Source: CAVTZP01 sp964456815 (GTDB lineage: Bacteria; Chloroflexota; Dehalococcoidia; Dehalococcoidales; BS750m-G39). From it: DNA of 14,011 bases. Location: assembly GCA_964456815.1 (NCBI GenBank), contig CAYWCO010000020.1:1-14011 (forward strand), written 5' to 3'. How positions within the stretch are numbered: position 1 is the first letter of the stretch; each line of letters opens with the position of its first letter. Positions 1 to 5,989 of this stretch are shown here, piece by piece. The notes below the pieces were generated by a model. That model did no database searches, was not told where the DNA came from, and was given only the letters and a program-made list of their open reading frames with translations. A program made the position numbers and the translations under genes.

Positions 1-1
1 G

Positions 2-76
2 ATCTGGATTATTGTGGCTGCGGTAGTAATAGTGGGACTGGTTATCTTCTTCGCCGTCAGGCGAAGGGCATATTAA
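2..76 (+). CDS. 3' end of a gene encoding a C-terminal membrane anchor (partial)
   Basis: The reading frame is open from the window edge and ends with TAA at 74-76. The 24 visible residues are a hydrophobic run rich in Ile, Val, Ala and Phe (IWIIVAAVVIVGLVIFF), followed by a short basic tail (VRRRAY). This is the pattern of a single C-terminal transmembrane helix with a positive cytoplasmic end. Such tails are found on surface-anchored or solute-binding proteins of this kind of anaerobe, but the body of the protein lies outside the window, so no function can be given. Its stop is 452 bases before the first methyltransferase gene, and a strong promoter lies between them, so it is probably not part of that operon. 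Confidence 0.6.
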   Translation: MWIIVAAVVIVGLVIFFAVRRRAY

Positions 77-138
77 TTAGGCAACAAATTGTTGATTTCA
101 GGCTACGCCAGATCTCACGAGTCTATCCCCGCCGGTAC

Positions 139-167
139 TGGACAAAGCAGGAACAGTTTGCTATAAT
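139..167 (+). promoter_or_regulatory. Strong sigma-70-type promoter with extended -10
   Basis: A -35 element TGGACA (139-144, five of six consensus bases) is separated by 17 bases from a perfect -10 TATAAT (162-167), which is preceded by TG at 159-160, an extended -10. Transcription would begin near 174, giving a leader of about 355 bases before mttB1 if it reads through. This is the best promoter match I found in the window. It could drive the methyltransferase operon or an independent small RNA. Confidence 0.6.
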
Positions 168-182
168 AAATCTCAAGCCATT

Positions 183-227
183 ATGAAAGGAGCAGGAAAT
201 TTCATTATGAGGTATGGAGTGACCTAA
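183..227 (+). CDS. Possible 14-codon leader peptide
   Basis: Just downstream of the predicted transcription start, ATG at 183 opens a 14-residue frame (MKGAGNFIMRYGVT) ending at TAA 225-227. An AAAGGAG stretch at 186-192 and an AGGA at 194-197 lie before an internal ATG at 207, so translation could instead start there and give a hexapeptide. A hairpin (228-243) follows at once. The layout resembles a leader peptide, but nothing in the residues points to an attenuation mechanism and chance is a real alternative. Confidence 0.2.
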   Translation: MKGAGNFIMRYGVT

Positions 228-243
228 AGCTAGAAGGATAGCT
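228..243 (+). other. Small stem-loop in the leader region
   Basis: AGCTA (228-232) and TAGCT (239-243) form a perfect 5-bp stem around a 6-base loop, directly after the stop of the 14-codon ORF. There is no T-run after it, so it is not a convincing terminator. Confidence 0.25.
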
Positions 244-515
244 GTAATGTGGGGGGTCGTTTATTCGTCCACTTAACTGACTGACCTTACCCGAAGACTG
301 GTTCACTTAATAGCTGGTCTATCCATAGTAAACTTTAACTGGTTTGTTGGTATTCATTTCTGAAATTCCTCTCGCAAAACGCCAAATTGGCTTGCTTTCC
401 ACGTAATATTCCTTAGATATCCCTCGTTTTCATCTACCATCTCCGCATTTTATGCTTAGACTTCCCACCGCCCCTTTGTTTTCTAGCTAATAGGCATATC
501 CGTATTGGTAAGAGG

Positions 516-521
516 TAAAAT
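516..521 (+). promoter_or_regulatory. -10 element abutting the mttB1 start codon
   Basis: TAAAAT (five of six consensus) ends 7 bases before the ATG at 529, which places the expected transcription start at the A of the start codon or one base before it, i.e. a leaderless message. A plausible -35 is TAGGCA (491-496, four of six, 19-base spacer). The only Shine-Dalgarno-like string is AAGAGG at 510-515, 13 bases from ATG, which is too far to be typical. This supports leaderless initiation at mttB1 but does not prove it. Confidence 0.35.
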
Positions 522-528
522 CTAGAAC

Positions 529-1968
529 ATGATTCGAAAGGGACTGACCGGCGGTAGTTTTAAGCTCCTTAGCGAAGATGATATAGATAAGATTCACCAG
601 ACCGCAATGCGGGTAATTGAGGAAGTGGGCTTTGAAATAAACTCAGAACTCGCTCTGGGGCTCTTTGCTGGGGCTGGAGCTTGGGTGGATGAGAAAAAGC
701 GCCGGGTGCGCCTGCCCAGGGAGAAGGCTCTAGAACTGATAAGGATGGCGCCATCAGAGGTTAAACTCTGTGGCAAGGATAAAAAGCATGACATCCTCCT
801 GGGCGGTAACCGAGTATACACCGGAACCGGGGGGACCGCCCTCTATATTTACGAGCCGAATACTGACAAGAAGCGCCTGGCCACTCTGAGAGACCTAAAG
901 CACATTGCTAAACTGGTTGACCGGCTGGATAACATTCACCTTTTCATGTTGCCCACCTACCCCAACAACATACCGGCGAAGCAAGTAGACGCAAACCGGT
1001 TTTTTGCCGGCCTGGACAACACCACGAAGCATGTTATGGGGGGTGTTTACACCCCCGATGGGGTAAAGCAGGTAATACGGATGGCAGAAATCGTGGCTGG
1101 CTCTCCTGCAGCGCTCCGAGAGCGCCCCCTTATCTCCATGATAACCTGCAGTATAAGCCCCCTGAAGATGGACGGGCAGTACGGTGACATGCTGATAGTC
1201 ATCTCAAAGAGTGGCATCCCCGTGGTATGCCCTGCTGAACCATTGTGCGGTGCTACTTCACCGATAACCCTTGCCGGAAATCTGGTGATACAAACTGTGG
1301 ATTCACTGATGGGGGTAATGCTTGCCCAAATCGCCAATCCGGGAACACCGGCCATAATGGGCTCGGTAGCTTCCAGTACTGACCTCAGGGACCTTAAGTA
1401 TCTTGCTGGCTCAGTTGAGATGGGACTGCTAAATGCGGCTGGTGCCCAGATGGCCCAGTTTTATAAGCTTCCCTTCTATGCCACTGGCGGTATGACCGAT
1501 TCCAAGGTGCTGGATGCCCAGAGTGGCTACGAGTCTGCCGTTACCAACCTGCTTTGTGCCCTAGCCGGGGCTAATTTTATCCATGATGCTGCCGGACTCA
1601 TGGAATTCGCCCTAACTGTATGCTATGAGAAGTTTGTCATAGATAACGAAATACTGGGAATGGTGATGAGGGCTGTTGAGGGCATAGCAGTCAACGATGA
1701 TACCCTAGCCTTTAACCTGATCAAGAAGGTAGGACCGGGAGGCAATTTTATTACCGCCAAGCACACCAGACGCTTTATGCGCCGCGAGCACTACTACACA
1801 GACTTGAGTGATAGAAATAGCCGGGAGGAGTGGGAGGCTAAGGGGAGTAAGAGAACCTGGGAGAGGGCAACAAAACAGGCAAGGGAGCTCATAGCTAACC
1901 ATCAATACAGCTTGCCCCCGCCGGTAAGACAGCGGGTGCTTTCGGAGATACCAGGCATCGTGGATTGA
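529..1968 (+). CDS. MttB-superfamily corrinoid methyltransferase, non-pyrrolysine (first paralogue)
   Basis: This 479-residue protein belongs to the trimethylamine methyltransferase (MttB, COG5598) superfamily, which moves a methyl group from a quaternary or tertiary amine to the Co(I) of a partner corrinoid protein in the cytoplasm. Family hallmarks are the N-terminal LSEDDIDKIHQTAMRVIEEVG, NTTKHVMGG (164-172), the ITCSISPL stretch (206-212) and the barrel segment FYATGGMTDSK (316-326) followed by the ALAGANFIHDAAGL region. The C-terminus has the usual family tail, with a YTDLSDRNSREEW segment and a final LSEIPGI. The frame is open over the full family length with no in-frame amber codon, so this is a non-Pyl homologue, like the characterised glycine betaine, proline betaine, carnitine and butyrobetaine methyltransferases. 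The actual substrate cannot be read from the sequence. It is followed after 40 bases by a second paralogue and then by the corrinoid protein. Confidence 0.9.
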   Translation: MIRKGLTGGSFKLLSEDDIDKIHQTAMRVIEEVGFEINSELALGLFAGAGAWVDEKKRRVRLPREKALELIRMAPSEVKLCGKDKKHDILLGGNRVYTGTGGTALYIYEPNTDKKRLATLRDLKHIAKLVDRLDNIHLFMLPTYPNNIPAKQVDANRFFAGLDNTTKHVMGGVYTPDGVKQVIRMAEIVAGSPAALRERPLISMITCSISPLKMDGQYGDMLIVISKSGIPVVCPAEPLCGATSPITLAGNLVIQTVDSLMGVMLAQIANPGTPAIMGSVASSTDLRDLKYLAGSVEMGLLNAAGAQMAQFYKLPFYATGGMTDSKVLDAQSGYESAVTNLLCALAGANFIHDAAGLMEFALTVCYEKFVIDNEILGMVMRAVEGIAVNDDTLAFNLIKKVGPGGNFITAKHTRRFMRREHYYTDLSDRNSREEWEAKGSKRTWERATKQARELIANHQYSLPPPVRQRVLSEIPGIVD

Positions 1969-2008
1969 CATATGTTAGCAAGGTAACGGTTTAGTATGGG
2001 AAAGGATA

Positions 2009-3550
2009 ATGCCTAGAGAAGGAATCTTAGTTCAAAACCCTTATAAGAGGCTGACTGATGAGCAGGTCTCGCGAATTCATCAGGCGTCGATAGAAATTTT
2101 GAGTGACCCCGGCCTGATATCCTTTAACCGCCAGGCGGCAGATATATTCAATGCTAATGGGGCAAAGGTTGAGACAATTTCCTCCGGCGAGAGTCCCTGC
2201 TGGCTTGTAAAAATACCGGAGAAGCTTGTCCTTCAGGCACTTGATAGCGCTCCCAAGACGGTCAAATTGGGTGCTAGAAATCAGGAAAATACCCTGATAA
2301 TGAACGGTGAGGAGTCGAGGGTATACTTTATTTCCGGCTCGGAAACGAATATATGGCTAGATGTTGACTTCCCAACCTATGTTAAGAAGTCTGACCGTAA
2401 TACCGAGATTCGAGTGCCAGAATTTCACCCCCGACGTGGGACTGTTGATGACCTCTGTAATTCGGCACATGTCTGTGAGCACCTGGAGACTCTGGACGGC
2501 TATATCCGTACGGTAAATATTCAGGACAAGGATATTACCGAAGATAACAAGGATGTTAACAAGTTCTTTGCTTCCCTGAATAACACCACCAAGCATTTTA
2601 TGTCGGGGTTAACCAACCTGAAACAGCTTGATAACGTGGTGAACATGGCAAAACTAATAGTGGGTGGTGAAAAGGAGCTCAAAGAAAATCCCATTATTTC
2701 CTTCATCACCTGCCTGGTCAAGAGCCCCCTACAGTTTACCGAGGCTACCACCGATACCCTTATTGAGGTCTGCCGAAGGGGACTGCCCGTAGTGGTGTCC
2801 TCCTCACCCCAAGCCGGGACCACCGCCCCTATCAAAGAGGCGGGCATTCTGGCTCAAATAAATGCTGAGGTTCTAGCCGGTATAACATTGAGCCAGCTGG
2901 TAAACAAGGGGACGCCGGTGCTTTACGGGAGTGTGCCGGTGAGAGCGCGGATGGACACCCTTAGTGATTCCTATGGTTCCGTTGAAACCAGCCAGTACAA
3001 TATCGACTGTACTCAAATAGCACGATTTTACAAGATACCCAACTATTCTACAGCGGGTGTCTGTGATACCAAGACCCCGGGACAACAAGCATCAATAGAG
3101 AGGTTGTTCTCAGATATAGTGGTAACTTTAAGCGGACCCCAGTATTTGCATTGTGCCTACGGGCTGCTTGATTGCAATGCTGTTTTCTGCCTGCTTCAGG
3201 CAGTTCTGGACGATGCTTATTTTAAGATGATTAAGTTTTTCCTTAACTCGCCACGGGTTGGTGAAGGTGATATTAACGAAGTCTTAAAGCAGATAAGAGA
3301 GGTGGTGGAGACACCACAGAAGATGTACATTCGCCATATCCGCCCAGTTCTGCGCAGCGGGGAGCTCTCGGCGCCTTACCCCTTTGAAGGGGATGGCGAG
3401 AGCGATAACGTGCTTGCTCTAGCCTATGAGAGGATGAACCAGCTCCTTGCCCAACCGGTTGAGCATATAGACCCGGCGACTACGGCTAAGATATTCCAGG
3501 AAATTCCTGGCCTTTTACCCAGACTTAATGTATATGAAGAAGGGGGATAA
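2009..3550 (+). CDS. Divergent MttB-superfamily methyltransferase (second paralogue)
   Basis: This 513-residue protein is clearly homologous to the preceding gene product but not a recent duplicate. Shared landmarks are RLTDEQVSRIHQASIEIL, NNTTKHFMSG (191-200), SFITCLVKSPL and FYKIPNYSTAGVCDTK (340-355). Two things set it apart. There is an inserted segment at roughly residues 118-145 (from WLDVDFPTYV to EFHPRRGT) absent from the first paralogue. Its last 90 residues also lack the usual SDRxxxxxW-type tail and instead carry a YPFEGDGESDN stretch before the terminal FQEIPGLL. The ATG has a good ribosome binding site (GGGAAAGGATA, adjacent). No in-frame amber codon occurs. It probably uses the same corrinoid protein, encoded 2 bases downstream, either with a different methylated substrate or as a partner of the first methyltransferase. 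Confidence 0.87.
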   Translation: MPREGILVQNPYKRLTDEQVSRIHQASIEILSDPGLISFNRQAADIFNANGAKVETISSGESPCWLVKIPEKLVLQALDSAPKTVKLGARNQENTLIMNGEESRVYFISGSETNIWLDVDFPTYVKKSDRNTEIRVPEFHPRRGTVDDLCNSAHVCEHLETLDGYIRTVNIQDKDITEDNKDVNKFFASLNNTTKHFMSGLTNLKQLDNVVNMAKLIVGGEKELKENPIISFITCLVKSPLQFTEATTDTLIEVCRRGLPVVVSSSPQAGTTAPIKEAGILAQINAEVLAGITLSQLVNKGTPVLYGSVPVRARMDTLSDSYGSVETSQYNIDCTQIARFYKIPNYSTAGVCDTKTPGQQASIERLFSDIVVTLSGPQYLHCAYGLLDCNAVFCLLQAVLDDAYFKMIKFFLNSPRVGEGDINEVLKQIREVVETPQKMYIRHIRPVLRSGELSAPYPFEGDGESDNVLALAYERMNQLLAQPVEHIDPATTAKIFQEIPGLLPRLNVYEEGG

Positions 3551-3552
3551 CA

Positions 3553-4242
3553 ATGAGTGAAGACATAATCGCCTTACTTAAAGAGAATGTTATTCAGGGA
3601 AGAAAGACCAAGGAGGATGAAGGGATAGATGAAGGCATGGTCGGTAAACCGGCGGTAGTGGAGCTAATGCAGCAAGCCCTAGAGGAGAAGATCTCTCCGA
3701 AGATAATAATTCCCCAGGCTCTGACTGCGGGAATGCATGTCGTGGGGGAGAAATTTGCCTCTAGGGAGTATTTTATCCCGGACATGTTAGCCTCTGCAGA
3801 AACGGTGGGGGTGGCTATGGATATCCTGAAACCGCATCTTGAAGCCTCGAATATTGAAACAAAAGGGAAATTTGCTGTAGCCACGGTAAAGGGGGATATT
3901 CATGATATTGGCAAAAATATTGTTACTATCCTGCTCAAAGGAGCCGGCTACGAGGTAACCGACTTGGGCGTAGATGTGCCTACAGAAAAGATTGTGGAAG
4001 TTGTTAGAAAGGACAAGCCTGATTTTCTAGGGCTTTCGGCGCTACTAACTACCACGATGATAGCCATGGAAGAGATAATTGAAACGCTGAAAGAGAATGG
4101 TCTTAGACATAAGGTCAAGGTCTTGATTGGGGGGGCGGCCGTCTCTGATGAATATGCCCAGGAAATAGGAGCCGATGCCTATTGCATAGACGCTTTCCAC
4201 GCTATTAAGACACTCGATGCTTTCCAAGAAATGAAGGTATAA
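3553..4242 (+). CDS. Corrinoid (B12-binding) protein of the MttC/MtbC family
   Basis: This 229-residue methyl carrier shuttles a methyl group between an MttB-type enzyme and a second methyltransferase that usually feeds tetrahydrofolate or the Wood-Ljungdahl pathway. Residues 1-100 form the helical cap domain (IIPQALTAGMHVVGEKF, YFIPDMLASAETV). Residues 105-229 form the cobalamin-binding Rossmann domain, with GDIHDIGKNIV (114-124) holding the cobalt-ligand His117, then SALLTTTM (162-169) and VLIGGAAVSDE (190-200). Length and layout match the family. Only 2 bases separate it from the second MttB gene, and AGAAGGGGG precedes its ATG. One corrinoid protein for two methyltransferases suggests sharing. 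No RamA/RACo-type reactivase or MtgA-type acceptor gene is in the window, so these must be encoded elsewhere. Confidence 0.93.
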   Translation: MSEDIIALLKENVIQGRKTKEDEGIDEGMVGKPAVVELMQQALEEKISPKIIIPQALTAGMHVVGEKFASREYFIPDMLASAETVGVAMDILKPHLEASNIETKGKFAVATVKGDIHDIGKNIVTILLKGAGYEVTDLGVDVPTEKIVEVVRKDKPDFLGLSALLTTTMIAMEEIIETLKENGLRHKVKVLIGGAAVSDEYAQEIGADAYCIDAFHAIKTLDAFQEMKV

Positions 4243-4277
4243 CGCCGATATAAGCACCTAAAGAAAGGATACTGATT

Positions 4278-5759
4278 ATGGCTGGAATTGCTGGAATTCA
4301 AGGTACTGACAAAGGTGATTTAGACTCTATTCTTAAGAGAATCAAGCATAGAGGGCCAGATGAGACATGGGTAAATAAGCAGGGGCAAGTAAATTTGGGG
4401 TGCCTTGAGCTGAACGTCGGTGGCAACTCCAAACCTGGCTCACATCATACATCTGATGGTAAGAGAGCGGCTGTCCTTGACGGCCGTATATATAATCCGG
4501 AAAAATCAAGCATGAGCGATGCCGAGGCTGTGTTGCATTTCTATAACAAGTTTGGCACACACTTTGCCGAGAAGATAGATGGAGACTTTGCCTGTGCTGT
4601 AAATGACAACGGGAAGGTGGTACTAGCTCGTGACTGGGCTGGTGTAAAACCTCTTTATTATGGGCACAACGATGGCAGATTATGCTTTGCCTCAGAGGCA
4701 AAAGGCTTGGTTGGTATAGCCGACGATGTTAAGGAGTTCCCGCCTGGCTATGTCTACTCCCAGGAGCTGGGATTCCAGAAATATACCTGTCGGGCGGTAG
4801 AGACGCCAGAGTTTGAGAACTTCGAGCAGGCCAAGAAGGTGCTGGCTCAGCTGCTGCAAGAAGCCACCGAGAAGCGGATGAAAGACGGCGCTGTGGGCGG
4901 AATCTTCTTGAGCGGCGGTTTAGATAGCAGCCTTATAACCTACATGGCGGCACAAATCAAGCCAGATATTGAAGCCTTTACCGTAAGTATGGAGGGAGGG
5001 CAGGACCTTCCTCTGGCTCGAGATGTAACCAGTTATTTAGGCATCAAGCATCATGTATTGATGTTTAGCGAAAAGGAGATAAACGAGATACTGCCTCAGG
5101 CTATTCACCATATAGAGATGTTTGAGGAAAGCTGTGTGCACGGGGCAATTGCCAACTACCTAGCGGGAAGATTTGTCAGCCCGCATACCAACTGCGTTTT
5201 TACCGGAGAGGGGGCAGATGAATTTCTTGGTGGGTATGATGGACAGTTCAAACAGGGAAAGAACCAGGAGGAAGTTGCCAGTGTAGTAGACTTTCTTATT
5301 AATGTCGCCCATAATACGGCTCTGCAAAGGCTGGATAGACTGAATGCCGCAAATTCTATAGAATCCCGCACCCCCTTCCTGGATACGAAGGTGATGGATT
5401 TCAGCCTGAAGATACCGCTGGGTTGCAAGATTCATGGCTCAGAGCAGGTTGGAAAGTGGATTCTGCGCCAGGCATTTGAGGGTTGCCTGCCTGAGCATAT
5501 AATCTACCAGACAAAACGGTTTTTCGCCCAGGGTTCAGGCGTGGCACAGATTATGCGCTCACAGGCGGAGAAACATGTCTCCGAAGAGGAAGTGGCAAAA
5601 CATAACAAGGTAGAGGGTAACCCCTGGTTATCTTCGGTAGAAGAGTTGTATTACTACCGGATGTTCAAGGAAACCTTTCCCCAGCCTGCGTTCGACCGGC
5701 TGGTCGGCAGGTGGGACCCCTTCCGGCCAGATTTCTTCCCCCACCAAGCAGGCAGCTAA
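4278..5759 (+). CDS. Asparagine-synthetase-like amide ligase with a degenerate glutaminase domain
   Basis: This 493-residue protein has the two-domain layout of glutamine-hydrolysing asparagine synthetase (AsnB). The C-terminal ATP-pyrophosphatase half is intact: SGGLDSS (212-218), TGEGADEFLGGY (309-320), SIESRTPFLD (360-369) and Lys413 in QTKRFF. The N-terminal half has the right fold signatures (HRGPD at 24-28, DGRIYN at 68-73, DGDFA, ARDWAGVKPLYYG) but begins MAGIAG instead of MCGIAG, so the glutaminase nucleophile is Ala. The NGE motif is DGR and the HERLSI-type Arg is missing. The segment aligned with E. coli ETYDVTTIRAS, which binds aspartate, reads EMFEESCVHGA. Beta-lactam synthetase is a known family member that lost the Cys and forms an amide without glutamine. 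I infer an ATP-dependent amide-forming enzyme using free ammonia or an amine, or acting within one molecule. It starts 35 bases after the corrinoid gene with AAAGAAAGGA upstream of ATG, so it is probably in that operon. Confidence 0.85.
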   Translation: MAGIAGIQGTDKGDLDSILKRIKHRGPDETWVNKQGQVNLGCLELNVGGNSKPGSHHTSDGKRAAVLDGRIYNPEKSSMSDAEAVLHFYNKFGTHFAEKIDGDFACAVNDNGKVVLARDWAGVKPLYYGHNDGRLCFASEAKGLVGIADDVKEFPPGYVYSQELGFQKYTCRAVETPEFENFEQAKKVLAQLLQEATEKRMKDGAVGGIFLSGGLDSSLITYMAAQIKPDIEAFTVSMEGGQDLPLARDVTSYLGIKHHVLMFSEKEINEILPQAIHHIEMFEESCVHGAIANYLAGRFVSPHTNCVFTGEGADEFLGGYDGQFKQGKNQEEVASVVDFLINVAHNTALQRLDRLNAANSIESRTPFLDTKVMDFSLKIPLGCKIHGSEQVGKWILRQAFEGCLPEHIIYQTKRFFAQGSGVAQIMRSQAEKHVSEEEVAKHNKVEGNPWLSSVEELYYYRMFKETFPQPAFDRLVGRWDPFRPDFFPHQAGS

Positions 5760-5778
5760 AAACCCGTATTACTGGTCT

Positions 5779-5800
5779 CACCTATAACTATATATGGGTG
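5779..5800 (+). terminator. Stem-loop after the methyltransferase operon, possible terminator
   Basis: CACCTATA (5779-5786) pairs with TATGGGTG (5793-5800) to give an 8-bp stem with one G-U pair and a 6-base loop, 20 bases after the stop of the asparagine-synthetase-like gene. No T-run follows on the + strand, so it is not a textbook intrinsic terminator. In the minus orientation the G-U becomes an A-C mismatch. It lies between convergent transcripts, where a terminator is expected. Confidence 0.3.
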
Positions 5801-5823
5801 TATAAGAGGTTAGTCTAGCTTTG

Positions 5824-5899
5824 TGGAGCGGGAGACGGGACTCGAACCCGCGACAACCTGCTTGGAAGGCAGGGACTCTACCAACTGAGTTACTCCCGC
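5824..5899 (-). tRNA. tRNA-Gly (anticodon UCC), CCA encoded
   Basis: Read on the minus strand, the gene folds as a 76-base cloverleaf. The acceptor stem is GCGGGAG/CTCCCGC followed by discriminator T and an encoded CCA. The D-arm contains AGTTGGTAGAGT, the anticodon stem is CCTGC/GCAGG with loop CTTCCAA, and the T-arm is CGCGGGTTCGAGTCCCG. The anticodon UCC is at 5864-5866 (GGA on the plus strand) and reads GGA and GGG glycine codons. A promoter lies just upstream (5912-5940). It is convergent with the methyltransferase operon and downstream of the aryl-CoA ligase gene. Confidence 0.95.
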
Positions 5900-5911
5900 A
5901 TAACCACGCCT

Positions 5912-5940
5912 ATTTTAACCGGAAAAACCACCCTCTGCAA
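5912..5940 (-). promoter_or_regulatory. Promoter of the tRNA-Gly gene
   Basis: On the minus strand TTGCAG (5935-5940, three of six) and TAAAAT (5912-5917, five of six) are exactly 17 bases apart. Transcription would start near 5905, a few bases before the mature 5' end at 5899. The position supports it, while the -35 match is weak. Confidence 0.45.
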
Positions 5941-5944
5941 AGAG

Positions 5945-5980
5945 TAGCTTTACACCCCTTTACAAAACAGCACAAAGCTA
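5945..5980 (-). terminator. Inverted repeat downstream of the aryl-CoA ligase gene, possible terminator
   Basis: A perfect 7-base inverted repeat (TAGCTTT at 5945-5951, AAAGCTA at 5974-5980) with a 22-base loop begins 10 bases past the ligase stop codon. The loop is large and no T-run follows the second arm, so it is only a weak terminator candidate. It fits the space between the ligase gene and the tRNA promoter. Confidence 0.22.
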
Positions 5981-5989
5981 TAGAAAGCA

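Larger units (their letters stand above)
77..528. other. Gene-poor leader region upstream of the methyltransferase operon
   Basis: This 452-base stretch is visibly more AT-rich than its surroundings and has no long reading frame. It contains a strong promoter-like sequence (139-167), a 14-codon ORF with an AAAGGAG stretch just inside it (183-227), a small hairpin (228-243), two odd palindromes sharing the core CAAATTG (82-94 and 381-391), a pair of tiny minus-strand ORFs overlapping by ATGA (319-440), and a -10-like element immediately before mttB1 (516-521). I looked for a B12-riboswitch-type box, a T-box and a tRNA and did not recognise any. It may be a long 5' leader, or the remains of decayed genes. 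Confidence 0.5.

Noticed and set aside
77..528. Cobalamin riboswitch before the corrinoid operon
   Set aside because: I could not find the conserved B12-box-like sequence or the expected multi-stem arrangement; by eye there is only one short hairpin.
529..3550. Pyrrolysine-containing MttB
   Set aside because: Both MttB frames are open over their full length with TGA or TAA stops; there is no internal amber codon to encode pyrrolysine and no pyl genes are in view.
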